A stretch of 56,447 nucleotides of DNA from an uncultured Campylobacter sp. Lineage in GTDB: Bacteria; Campylobacterota; Campylobacteria; Campylobacterales; Campylobacteraceae. The position numbers and the translations under genes are program-made. Below the pieces are notes generated by a model. That model saw only the letters and a program-made list of their open reading frames with translations. It did no database searches and was not told the origin of the DNA. The stretch lies in assembly GCA_900539505.1 (NCBI GenBank), contig UQCL01000006.1:1-56447 (forward strand), in the 5' to 3' direction. Of the stretch, positions 16,606 through 24,485 are shown one piece after another (position 1 is the stretch's first letter; each line of letters begins with the position of its first letter).

Positions 16606-17375
16606 AAATTTCGGCGCTAAACTTCAGCTACGGCAAGCGGGCGATCTTGCGAGGCATCGAGTTAAATTTAAAGCGGGGAAAATTTTACGGGATTTTGGGT
16701 CCTAACGGCTGCGGCAAAAGCACCTTGCTAAAAAACATATTGCAAATTTTAAAGCCCGCAAGCGGGATCATCGAAATAAACGGCAAAAAAGCAAGCGAAT
16801 ATAGCCTCAAAGAGCTTGCCGCACTTATCGGCTTCGTGCCGCAAAAAACGGCCCTCGCAGCCGCGCTGAACGTGAATGAAATTTTACTTGCGGGCAGATT
16901 TTGCCGCCTAAAAAGTGCATTTAGCGGCTACGATGCGAGCGATCACGCTAAAGTGGAGCAAATGGCAGAGCTTTTGGACGTGAAAAAATTTTTAAATCGC
17001 AGCGCGTTTGAGCTAAGCGGCGGGGAGTTCGGGCGCGTGCTACTTGCCAGAGCACTCGTAAGCGAGCCTGAAATTTTACTGCTCGATGAGCCCACGGGCG
17101 CGCTTGATATGAACTACGCGATTGAGGCGATGAGGATCTGCGAAAATTTAACCAAAACTCTAAATTTAACTAGCGTCATCGTGCTGCACGATCTAAATTT
17201 AGCCTCGCTTTTTTGCGATGAAATTTTGATGCTAAAAGAGGGCGCAGTTAGGTATCGCGGCAGCGCAAGCGAGCTTTTTACGCCGCAGATCATAAAAGAA
17301 ATTTACGGCTTTGACGCCCTGATAGTCGAAAATTTAGGAACTAAATTTATCTTACCGCAAAAGGAGAAAATGTGA
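16602..17375 (+). CDS. ABC transporter ATP-binding protein (FecE/HmuV type)
   Basis: 257 residues. Walker A GPNGCGKSTLL near 34-44, Q-loop at FVPQKTA, signature LSGGEFGRVLLARALV near 138-153, Walker B EILLLDEPTGALD and switch His in VIVLHDLNLAS. The signature has GEFGR where most have GExQR. It energises the permease encoded just upstream; gene ends overlap by four bases on both sides. The C-terminal extension typical of BtuD/HmuV proteins is present. Confidence 0.93.
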   Translation: MKISALNFSYGKRAILRGIELNLKRGKFYGILGPNGCGKSTLLKNILQILKPASGIIEINGKKASEYSLKELAALIGFVPQKTALAAALNVNEILLAGRFCRLKSAFSGYDASDHAKVEQMAELLDVKKFLNRSAFELSGGEFGRVLLARALVSEPEILLLDEPTGALDMNYAIEAMRICENLTKTLNLTSVIVLHDLNLASLFCDEILMLKEGAVRYRGSASELFTPQIIKEIYGFDALIVENLGTKFILPQKEKM

Positions 17376-18154
17376 AAAAAATTCTTATAGCTTTGCTTTC
17401 GGCGAGTTTTGCGCTCGCCAAAGGCCTGGTAGTGCTCGACCCCGCCGCAGTCGAGATCATCTACGCTTTGGGAGCGCAGGATCAGATCGCTGCGATCTCA
17501 ACTACCTCGATGAGCAAGATCCGCCCGGAGGCAGAAACCGCGAAACTGCCTAGCGTAGGCACCTACGTCAAGCCGAATATGGAAAAAATCGTCGAGCTTA
17601 AGCCCGATCTGGTTATCACGAGCTTTCACTCAGCGGGCGTTAGCGAGAATCTGCAAAAGCTAGGGCTTAAGAGCCTTGCGATGGATGCGAACTCCACCGC
17701 AGAGATCTGCCAAAACGTAAAGAAGGTCGCCGCAATCGTAAAAAAAGAGAGCGAGGCGGATAAAATTTGCGCGCAGATGGATGGAATTTTTGCAGACAAA
17801 CCCGCTCTTCGCGGCAAAAAAGTAGCGCTATTTTTCGGTTCAAACGCCACTATGGCTTTTAACGACAAAACCCTAGTAGGCGATATTTTCGCTCGCCTAG
17901 GCGCCAAAAATATCGCAGACGGCCTAAAAGGCAGCACGCCTTCGGTATCTGCCGAATATATCCTCGAGCAAAACCCCGATATAATCGTCGTCGTGGGCGG
18001 TGAGACAGAGGATTTTTTAAAAGCAAATCCGATCCTTAGAAATACCAAAGCCGCAAAATCGGGTAAAATTTTAAAGGCCCCGACGCTCATCTTGCGGGGC
18101 AGCCCGCAGATCGGCGAGACGGTGGATGAAATTTACGCGGAGGCAACGAAATAG
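17372..18154 (+). CDS. Periplasmic binding protein (BtuF/HmuT-like)
   Basis: 260 residues with a signal peptide (MKKILIALLSASFALAKG). It is a class-III (helical backbone) binding protein: AVEIIYALGAQDQIAAIS, VKPNMEKIVELKPDLVITS near 70-88 and EQNPDIIVVVGG. No lipobox, so it is soluble in the periplasm. It delivers substrate to the two upstream gene products. The ligand-contact residues cannot be assigned by eye; heme is favoured by the neighbours downstream. Starts within the ATPase stop codon and is followed without spacing by the radical-SAM gene. Confidence 0.88.
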   Translation: MKKILIALLSASFALAKGLVVLDPAAVEIIYALGAQDQIAAISTTSMSKIRPEAETAKLPSVGTYVKPNMEKIVELKPDLVITSFHSAGVSENLQKLGLKSLAMDANSTAEICQNVKKVAAIVKKESEADKICAQMDGIFADKPALRGKKVALFFGSNATMAFNDKTLVGDIFARLGAKNIADGLKGSTPSVSAEYILEQNPDIIVVVGGETEDFLKANPILRNTKAAKSGKILKAPTLILRGSPQIGETVDEIYAEATK

Positions 18155-19369
18155 ATGTTTAAAGAACGCATTAAATCCCACCATCGCTCCAAGCTTTTCG
18201 AGAGCGTCTCCGCGAGCGAAAACGAGCTGTTCGACGCGCTGGAGCAGCCCGCGAAAGACAGCGATTGCGTGATCTATCTGCACGTGCCGTTTTGCGACAA
18301 CATCTGCTCGTTTTGTTCGATGATGCGCTCCAAACTCGGCGACGAGCTGGACGAATACGCTAAATTTTTGATCCGCCAGATCAAAGACTACGGCGAGATG
18401 CCCTATTTCGACACCAAAAAGATTAAAAGCATCTACTTCGGCGGCGGCACGCCGAGCGTCTTTAGCGAGGCGCACTTCGAAAAGGTCCTCGGCGCGCTAC
18501 ATAAAAATTTTAAGATCGCGGACGACTGCGAGATCAGCATAGAGACCACCCTGCATAATCTAGATACGCAAAAAGCACTCGCTCTGCAAAGCTTCGGCGT
18601 AAACCGCTTTAGTATCGGCGTGCAGACCTTCAGCAGACAGGGGCGCGCGCTTTTAAACCGCGTGCATAAGCCCGCTCGCGCAATCGAGCGACTAAAGGAT
18701 CTTAGAGAAAAATTTGAAGGCATGCTCTGCTGCGACATCATCTACAACTTCCCTAACGAAAGCGTAGAGGAGGCGATCGCGGACGCACGCTATGTAAATG
18801 AGCTAGGACTTGATAGCGCCAGCTTTTACTCGTTGATGTTCTTTGAAGGCTCGGAGCTATCCAAAAAGATCGACACCTCCTACTACGATCTGCCGACTGA
18901 TAAAAAGCTGCACCACGCTTTCGCGGAGGCGCTGCTTGGAAGCGATAATTTCGAGGTTTTGGAGCTTACCAAACTTGCTCGAAAAGGTCGCGATAACTAC
19001 GGCTACATCAAGCTAAGCCACAAGGGCACGGATATCCTACCTATCGGCAACGGCGCGGGCGGACACGTAGCGGGCTTCGGAATTTACGGCGTGTCGGGAC
19101 ACAAGATGATCTCGCGAATCGATGAGCGTGAAGCAAAATACGGCGTGCTAAGCAATCTGTTTCAGTACCCGATCGTAAGCTTAAACGAGCTAAAAGAGGC
19201 TCTGAGTGCGAGCATTTACGACGAAGCGGTGCGAAAGCTCAAAGAATTTGAGAGCTGGGGACTTTTGGAGCTTAAGGATGAAAAATCAGTCTTAAACTTG
19301 GACGGAATTTTTTGGGGCAACAACATCAACGAAGAGATAGCAAACATTATGAAAAAGGATTTTGTATGA
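18155..19369 (+). CDS. Radical SAM protein of the ChuW/HutW/HmuW anaerobic heme-degradation type
   Basis: 404 residues of the HemN/HemW-like radical-SAM class. The iron-sulfur motif is CDNICSFC (CxxxCxxC, residues about 47-54), preceded by VIYLHVPF, followed by YFGGGTPS (SAM contact) and SIGVQTFS. Of the HemN-like subgroups, those encoded with heme-uptake genes are the ChuW/HutW/HmuW methyltransferases that open heme without oxygen and release iron. Position after a FecCD-type transporter and before a flavodoxin matches the E. coli chuW and Fusobacterium hmuW-hmuF arrangements. An alternative is a coproporphyrinogen oxidase or HemW, but HemN/HemW genes are not normally in such operons. Its stop overlaps the flavodoxin start (ATGA). 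Confidence 0.8.
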   Translation: MFKERIKSHHRSKLFESVSASENELFDALEQPAKDSDCVIYLHVPFCDNICSFCSMMRSKLGDELDEYAKFLIRQIKDYGEMPYFDTKKIKSIYFGGGTPSVFSEAHFEKVLGALHKNFKIADDCEISIETTLHNLDTQKALALQSFGVNRFSIGVQTFSRQGRALLNRVHKPARAIERLKDLREKFEGMLCCDIIYNFPNESVEEAIADARYVNELGLDSASFYSLMFFEGSELSKKIDTSYYDLPTDKKLHHAFAEALLGSDNFEVLELTKLARKGRDNYGYIKLSHKGTDILPIGNGAGGHVAGFGIYGVSGHKMISRIDEREAKYGVLSNLFQYPIVSLNELKEALSASIYDEAVRKLKEFESWGLLELKDEKSVLNLDGIFWGNNINEEIANIMKKDFV

Positions 19370-19869
19370 AAAAAATCGTGCTTTACACCTCGCAAACGGG
19401 CAACACGAAAAAGGTAGGCGACGCGATCGCCGAACAACTAGGCTGCGAGAGTCTAAATTTCCGCGACTTTGAAGGCGAGGTCGATGACTACGACTTCATA
19501 GCTTTAGGCTTTTACGTCGATAAGGGCGAAGCAGAGGCGAAATTTATGCGCTTTTTACGCAAGATTCACGGCAAGAAGCTTGGCGTTTTCATGACTCTGG
19601 GCGCGGAACCGGACGGCGAACATTCGCGCAAGTGCTTAGATGCTTTCGAAAAGGGGCTTAAGGCAAACGGCAACAAGATTGTAAGGGAGTTTGCCTGCCA
19701 GGGCGCGATCGATCCGAATCTACTTGAAACGATGCGCAAAATGGCGGCCGGCGGCAACTCGCCCCACCCTATCACTCCCGAGCGACTTGCGCGCTGGGCG
19801 GAGGCTGCGAAACACCCGGACGAGAAGGATCTGGCGGACGCAAAAGCAGCATTTGCGGGGATAGAATAA
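19366..19869 (+). CDS. Flavodoxin, likely electron donor to the radical-SAM heme enzyme
   Basis: 167 residues, starting MKKIVLYTSQTGNTKKVGDA. The FMN phosphate loop SQTGNTKK is clear, as is FIALGFYVDKGEA where the second flavin loop lies and VFMTLGAEPDGEH. A longer frame to 19312 exists but the chosen ATG overlaps the preceding stop (TATGA), the usual coupling in this unit. In Fusobacterium the flavodoxin HmuF reduces HmuW; a similar role is inferred here from coupling. The C-terminus has an extension after about residue 140 (GGNSPHPITPERLARWAEAA). Confidence 0.88.
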   Translation: MKKIVLYTSQTGNTKKVGDAIAEQLGCESLNFRDFEGEVDDYDFIALGFYVDKGEAEAKFMRFLRKIHGKKLGVFMTLGAEPDGEHSRKCLDAFEKGLKANGNKIVREFACQGAIDPNLLETMRKMAAGGNSPHPITPERLARWAEAAKHPDEKDLADAKAAFAGIE

Positions 19870-19881
19870 AATTTAAAGCAA

Positions 19882-19903
19882 GCCGCGCAAACTGCTGCGC
19901 GGC
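19882..19903 (+). terminator. Hairpin after the heme unit
   Basis: Perfect 8-bp stem GCCGCGCA / TGCGCGGC with loop AACTGC, 12 bases after the flavodoxin stop. No T-run follows (GAAACAAAACC), so it may be a weak or RNA-stabilising terminator. Confidence 0.55.
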
Positions 19904-20481
19904 GAAACAAAACCAAATAAAATTTCACACTACTTAATGCGCGATTTGGAATTTTATCTTTTACTAAATTTGAACGACAAATTTCATTCCTACAAGCAAA
20001 TTAGCCGCCGCAGAAGCAGGTCTTGCTCTAGAATTTAAACGATAAAATTTCATTTTGCGCGCAACGGATCGAATAATGCCGCCGACTTTGCGCCGCTAAT
20101 GCGCGCTCTTAGCGGCGCAAAGCCCGCTTTTGCGAGCGAGCTGCCTGCAAGTACTACAGCAGCCGCCATTATCCAATACGCTGATCGTCGCCGCTCATAG
20201 CCGCGCGACAACTTATCTATCGTCGCTCATTACCGCACCGCCGCAGCGGTGCGGAGCGTGAGCATAAAAATATTTTAGACGCACTCTCAAGAGGACATCA
20301 CCGAGCTTAATAAATTTTAGTGCGGTACTTTTACTATGTGCTCGTAAGCATAAATAAAATTCTTTAGCAAAAATTTTTAAAACAAAAATAGCAAAAGATT
20401 TGCAAGCAACGGATAAAATTTCATTATGGCTAAGATTCCATTGTGATCGCAATCATATCCGTTCTATCTGCCCATAGCTTT
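19904..20481. other. Gap with a strong hairpin, no gene
   Basis: Contains RAATTY words and a perfect 9-bp inverted repeat, CCGCACCGC / GCGGTGCGG with loop CGCA, at 20233-20254. The stretch GCCATTATCCAATACGCTG near 20166 resembles GCCGTCATCCAATACACCG near 21277 beyond the next gene, so a short repeat flanks that gene. The frame at 20213-20452 (minus) is not convincing. Confidence 0.5.
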
Positions 20482-21051
20482 TTAAATTTCGCTTTTTGCC
20501 TCACTTATTGTTTTATTTAATTTCGCAGCAAATTCCTCTTTGCTTATTTCTTTAAACGCTTCGTTGGGTACGGCGATAAAAAGACTTCCTTCCAGCAAAA
20601 TTACCAAAAAATCGCGCTCCATTACCACCTCACAAAATTCCGCATCATAAATGAGCGTATCTCGCTCACTTACGAATATAAATTGCCCCTTTAAATCGTC
20701 TGAAATTTCAATGCTAAAATCGCCGAAAGTGACATTTTTATTCTTATCATATATCGCGGAATTTAGTAGCCACGATCTAACGCAAATAGCATAAATATAA
20801 AAAACTGCGCAAGCAGTAGGCAAGATAGCTCCTAAGCTCTTTATCCAGGACTTATCACCATAGTACTCGCGTAAAAACTCTATCCAATCATCCTCAAAAA
20901 TAAAAAGGCAAGCCGAAAACGCAAAAGCGAAAAGCAAATCTATCGCGCAGACGGCGTGGATGAACTTGCTCCCTTTATAAATTCTGCGCGAAATTCTAGT
21001 TCTCATTTTAGCAAATTTCCGGTTATCTTGTAGCGAGTAAGAAATCAACAT
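20482..21051 (-). CDS. Hypothetical two-helix membrane protein with YcxB-like C-terminal domain
   Basis: 189 residues. Two hydrophobic segments at about 35-52 and 72-92 are followed by a soluble domain with the beta-rich pattern of YcxB-like proteins: GDFSIEISDD, FVSERDTLIYDAEFCEVVMERDFLVIL and IAVPNEAFKEISKEEF. The charged N-terminus is cytoplasmic. AAAGGAAAGAT gives a ribosome-binding site before the ATG. A 30-bp perfect palindrome lies 16 bases upstream of the start. Function unknown; the gene is less GC-rich than its surroundings and flanked by a short repeat, suggesting acquisition or local rearrangement. Confidence 0.65.
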   Translation of the reverse strand: MLISYSLQDNRKFAKMRTRISRRIYKGSKFIHAVCAIDLLFAFAFSACLFIFEDDWIEFLREYYGDKSWIKSLGAILPTACAVFYIYAICVRSWLLNSAIYDKNKNVTFGDFSIEISDDLKGQFIFVSERDTLIYDAEFCEVVMERDFLVILLEGSLFIAVPNEAFKEISKEEFAAKLNKTISEAKSEI

Positions 21052-21066
21052 ATCTTTCCTTTAAAA

Positions 21067-21096
21067 TTTTGCTAATTTTAGCTAAAATTAGCAAAA
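21067..21096. promoter_or_regulatory. 30-bp perfect palindrome, probable operator
   Basis: TTTTGCTAATTTTAG followed directly by its exact reverse complement, with no loop. It lies 16-45 bases upstream of the ATG of the 20482-21051 gene, where an operator would overlap promoter or leader. As RNA it would form a stem with an unavoidable tight loop, so a dimeric repressor site seems likelier than a terminator. Confidence 0.6.
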
Positions 21097-21234
21097 ATAA
21101 AAAGATCTGTAAAATTACATTGCATGCTGCGTTTGCGCCTCTTCGGCGATACGGCCAGTAGATGGAAGGACACTACTAATGCAAGCGGTAAAAGGGCGAG
21201 CTAAATTTAATAAATTTCTACCGAAGGAGGGATC

Positions 21235-21315
21235 GTGAAAAATACAGCATTCATCACGGGCGCTACGAGCGCTGCCGTCATCCAATACACCGCCCGCCAT
21301 TTTGCAACGGCCTGA
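21235..21315 (+). pseudogene. 5' remnant of a short-chain dehydrogenase gene
   Basis: AAGGAGG at 21224-21230 is followed four bases later by GTG and MKNTAFITGATS: the classic NAD(P)-binding start of short-chain dehydrogenases (TGxxxGxG). The match stops exactly at GATS; the next bases (GCTGCCGTCATCCAATAC) belong to a repeat also seen near 20160. The frame ends after 26 codons. A dehydrogenase gene appears to have been truncated by recombination at that repeat, keeping its ribosome-binding site. Confidence 0.6.
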
Positions 21316-21610
21316 GTACGAAAACCTGCTTCTGCGAGCGCTGCGGTCGCGATCATCGGCTACCGCCCGTCGTCACGTGCCGTAGGTACCGCCGTCGGGC
21401 AATACCCATCCACCACTACTAACCGCCTGCACGACAACCCGTCGCCGCCAATCTCTCCACCGCCTTGCCGCAGAATCAGCTCAAACCGAACCGCTAAATT
21501 TTAAATTATACAAAAGTCTCATCGCACATAAATTTTAATTCGGCAAATACGCAAAATTTAGGTAAAATTCCACGCAAACGCTTTGACGATTAAAATTTAA
21601 AGGGGCGAAA
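21316..21610. other. Gap, no gene
   Basis: 295 bases. The left half is CG-rich with ACCGCC/GTCG motifs; the right half has AAATTT words and AGGGGCGAAA, the ribosome-binding site of the next gene. Confidence 0.4.
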
Positions 21611-22297
21611 ATGACGAATTGCGAGTACGCTAGTCGCATTAACGAGGCTGCGAGGCTAGATTTAAGCTTAGATTGCAAAGAGATCGATCTGCAGGATAAG
21701 CTTTACGGGCTTTTTCAGTGCTTTATGCCCGAGGGCGCGGGCGTGGGAGCGGTGTTTGCGCCGCTGCAAAACGGCGCTGAGCTACAAGCGCGCATAATGC
21801 CGATCTACGCAGTCACGGCGCAGCGGACGCGAGAGGCGTTCGATCAGGGCATGGCGCCCGGGTATTTTTGCCCGCCGCAGGATCCGAAATTTGATGACGA
21901 AGCGCTTAAGAGCCTAGCTTTAGCGTACGTTCGAAATTTAAAAATTTTTGCCGAGTTTATCGACGATGACGAGCTTTTAAAAATGCTTAACGAAATAAAA
22001 TCCGCGCGCGTGCAGGAAAGCTTTGATCTCGCACATCACGAAGATGGGCTTGCGGACGCCGTCTATGAGGCGATCACGGAGTGGATGATAGATTCGCCTA
22101 AGCTCGATACGAAGCTATGGGTGCTCGGCGAGGCGTACTATTCGATCAACTGTGACTACCTGCTACCTGCGTACTTGCAGTATCCAAATTACGCACAAAG
22201 GCCGCAGGAGGACTTTTTGAAGCCCTACTTCGAGCTGTATCTAGCGGGACGGCAGATCACGTTTGAGCGCGGCGAGGTCGTGGTTTTTACGCGCTAA
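21611..22297 (+). CDS. Hypothetical protein (228 aa)
   Basis: A soluble acidic protein with no signal peptide or membrane segment. Visible segments are an N-terminal helical stretch, MPEGAGVGAVFAPLQNGAELQARIMPIYAV near residues 40-70, an aromatic region YVRNLKIFAEFIDDDELLKML and a C-terminal LWVLGEAYYSINCDYLLPAYLQYPNY. The ribosome-binding site AAAGGGGCGAAA precedes the ATG. Codon use fits the surrounding genes and the ORF is well formed, so I think it is real. I recognise no family; the neighbours are decayed genes, so context gives no hint of function. Confidence 0.7.
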   Translation: MTNCEYASRINEAARLDLSLDCKEIDLQDKLYGLFQCFMPEGAGVGAVFAPLQNGAELQARIMPIYAVTAQRTREAFDQGMAPGYFCPPQDPKFDDEALKSLALAYVRNLKIFAEFIDDDELLKMLNEIKSARVQESFDLAHHEDGLADAVYEAITEWMIDSPKLDTKLWVLGEAYYSINCDYLLPAYLQYPNYAQRPQEDFLKPYFELYLAGRQITFERGEVVVFTR

Positions 22298-22424
22298 ATT
22301 TACGCGGGCAAAGGAAGCGAATGGGCGCTCACAGGCGACTAAAATTTGAGTCTTTCAAAAAAAGGAAGCGAGCGACGTCCACGAACGGCTAAAATTTAAG
22401 TTCAGCAAGTATGAGCACAAACGC
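22298..22424. repeat. Two diverged copies of a ~53-bp unit
   Basis: AAAGGAAGCGA...GGCGACTAAAATTTGAG (from 22310) is repeated as AAAGGAAGCGA...ACGGCTAAAATTTAAG (from about 22362). The copies differ in the middle and share their ends, including an AAATTT word. Confidence 0.5.
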
Positions 22425-22652
22425 TTATCGCATATCCAAAAAACCTGCGTCGTAATCAAGCAATCTAGCAGGTTGTCTACATTGCGTCAAATCGCTTAAA
22501 ATATTTCTGCTTTGCGTAGCCGCCGCTTTCAGCACCTTGCTAGAGCAAAATCTCCACACATCGTTGACATTTGGATAATTGAATTCCTTCCATCACTCTG
22601 CTGCCCTCACTTTGTATGAGGTACCCAAATAATTTACTTGTGCTAACGCTTG
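22425..22652 (-). pseudogene. Decayed coding remnant of unknown family
   Basis: The minus strand reads an almost open frame of 76 codons. Parts look like protein (QALAQVNYLGTSYKVRAAE, one TGA stop, then WKEFNYPNVNDVWRFCSSKV and further helix-like sequence to DAGFLDMR). Only one internal stop interrupts it and there is no start codon with a ribosome-binding site. Family not recognised; it could be chance. Confidence 0.35.
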
Positions 22653-22742
22653 CTAGTTATAATTTATCTAAATTTTAAAGAGGAATTTTGACGCAGAATT
22701 TTATGGAATTTCGCTGCTGCAAATTTCGCAAGCGATAAAATT

Positions 22743-22982
22743 CTATCGATTTACGCTCTTAAATTTACTCAAATCGCCGCCTGTTTTATAAAATTCTTCA
22801 GCGTCGATCATAGTGCCGTCAGGCAGCTTACAAACGGTGTAATCCACGCCGTTGCCGTCTTTGCGGACGATCAGCTCGCCGCCATTTTTGATACAAAAAT
22901 CCCCAGCAGCGCTAGCCTCTGCGCTCACCGAAGCGAAAGCGCCCACCGCAAGCGCTACTGCAAAAAATCTCTTAAAACTCAT
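22743..22982 (-). CDS. DUF333 small secreted protein
   Basis: 79 residues with a signal peptide (MSFKRFFAVALAVGAFASVSAEASA). The mature part FCIKNGGELIVRKDGNGVDYTVCKLPDGTMIDAEEFYK fits DUF333, a small periplasmic or secreted domain with two conserved Cys and a CxLPDG motif, sometimes labelled putative hemolysin. AAAGGATTTAA precedes the ATG. It stands alone. Function unknown; the hemolysin label should not be trusted. Confidence 0.8.
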   Translation of the reverse strand: MSFKRFFAVALAVGAFASVSAEASAAGDFCIKNGGELIVRKDGNGVDYTVCKLPDGTMIDAEEFYKTGGDLSKFKSVNR

Positions 22983-23398
22983 TTAAATCCTTTCGTTTAA
23001 TTTTGCCTGTTTTTAGGGTTAAGCTTAAATTTAGGCGCTAGATACGCTAAACCTGCGCCTACATAAATAAACCGCCGACCCTCCTCGAACACCGATAATA
23101 GCGTTTTAAATGTTAAATCCTACCTATAAATCCCAGCAGCGCCAAGTCCGCTCGCCGCTGCAAAATCAAAGCCATCAGACTTCATCCAATGCAAAATTTT
23201 AACATCATAAAATTTCATCTTCAATAAAATTCTAGCGGCGAAATCCAAGCCGCATCAAAGCTATTTCTGCCGTAAAATACCGGCTATAAAAGCGAGGGCT
23301 ATGGCAAATAACTAGCTCAGCGACAAGGTAAGCGCGGATCCTAAACAATCTCGTCTATAAGTGCGAGCCGCGCCCAAACCCTCTAAATTTAACCGCCG
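22983..23398. other. Gap between the DUF333 gene and serC
   Basis: 416 bases with AAATTT words. Short open stretches on the minus strand are interrupted by stops and have no recognisable match. No terminator with a T-run seen downstream of serC. Confidence 0.4.
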
Positions 23399-24475
23399 CT
23401 AACCGTTTTTGCGCGCAAACTCGCTCATAAAAGCGACTAGTTTTTCAACGTCTTCGTGGCTTATCGCGTTGTAGATCGAGGCGCGGATGCCGCCTAAGAC
23501 GCGGTGTCCTTTAAGCCCGATCATCCCCTCCGCCTCCGCCTGCGCGACGAAAACCGGCTCAAGCGCGGCGTCCGCGATATTAAAGCTCACGTTCATCAGG
23601 CTGCGGCTATCCTTTTGCGCGTGGCCGCGGTAGAAGCCGCCGCTAGCATCGATCGCGCCGTAAAGTAGCGCCGCTTTGCGCTTGTTGCGCTCGTGCATCG
23701 CCGCAAGCCCGCCAATCTCATCCTTGATCCAGCCGAGCATTAAATTTAGCATGTAAATTCCGAAGGTATTCGGGGTGTTGCTCATCGAGTCCGCATCCGC
23801 TTGCGTCTTGTAGCGCAGGATCATCGGCGTTTTGGGGTCTGCGCGGTCCAGCAGATCCTTGCGGATCGCCACCATCGTAACGCCCGCGGGACCGCCGTTT
23901 TTCTGAATGCCTCCGTAAAACATCCCCACGCTGCTGAGCTCCACCGGCCGCGAAAACAGATCGCTTGAGCTATCGACCACGAGCGGGCAACCGCACTGCG
24001 GTAGCTGCGGATACTGCGTGCCGTAGATCGTGTTGTTCGAGCAGATGTAGCCGTAGTCCGCGCCATCCGAAAATTTAACCTCGGGGATGCGGTCGAATTT
24101 ACTCTCCTCGCTGCTTGCGACCACGCGGTAGTTTATGCCGAGCACGCCCGCTTCCTTGATCGCCTTGCTCGTCCAGTTGCCTGTGTTGGCGTATTCTGCG
24201 ACGCCGCCCGCGTATAGGTTCATCGGCACCTGCGCAAACTGAAGGCTCGCGCCGCCTTGCAAAAATAAAATCGTAAAATCATCCGAAAAGCCGTAGAGAT
24301 CGCGCACGCGGCTCATCGCGCTATGTAGAACCTCCTCAAAAATTTTAGTGCGGTGCGAGATCTCCATTATCGAAAATCCGCGCCCAGCGTAGTTTAGCAG
24401 CTCCTCTTGCGCCTGCTTTAGCACGCCCAGCGGGATGGTGCTAGGTCCTGCGCTAAAATTTATTACTCTATCCAT
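23399..24475 (-). CDS. serC: Phosphoserine aminotransferase
   Basis: PLP enzyme that converts 3-phosphohydroxypyruvate to phosphoserine (serine and possibly pyridoxal synthesis). 358 residues, normal length. Begins MDRVINFSAGPSTIP; the PLP lysine lies in FYGGIQKNGGPAGVT; GRGFSIMEISHRTKIF and NTPNTFGIYML are family segments. A longer frame reaches 24550, but AAAGGAGGCAAA directly before the 24475 ATG decides the start, which lies 11 bases downstream of the end of xseA. Works with SerB encoded at 38902-39525. Confidence 0.96.
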   Translation of the reverse strand: MDRVINFSAGPSTIPLGVLKQAQEELLNYAGRGFSIMEISHRTKIFEEVLHSAMSRVRDLYGFSDDFTILFLQGGASLQFAQVPMNLYAGGVAEYANTGNWTSKAIKEAGVLGINYRVVASSEESKFDRIPEVKFSDGADYGYICSNNTIYGTQYPQLPQCGCPLVVDSSSDLFSRPVELSSVGMFYGGIQKNGGPAGVTMVAIRKDLLDRADPKTPMILRYKTQADADSMSNTPNTFGIYMLNLMLGWIKDEIGGLAAMHERNKRKAALLYGAIDASGGFYRGHAQKDSRSLMNVSFNIADAALEPVFVAQAEAEGMIGLKGHRVLGGIRASIYNAISHEDVEKLVAFMSEFARKNG

Positions 24476-24485
24476 TTTGCCTCCT

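Noticed and set aside
20213..20452. 79-codon minus-strand frame
   Set aside because: Spans the 9-bp hairpin and has no start signal or recognisable protein character.
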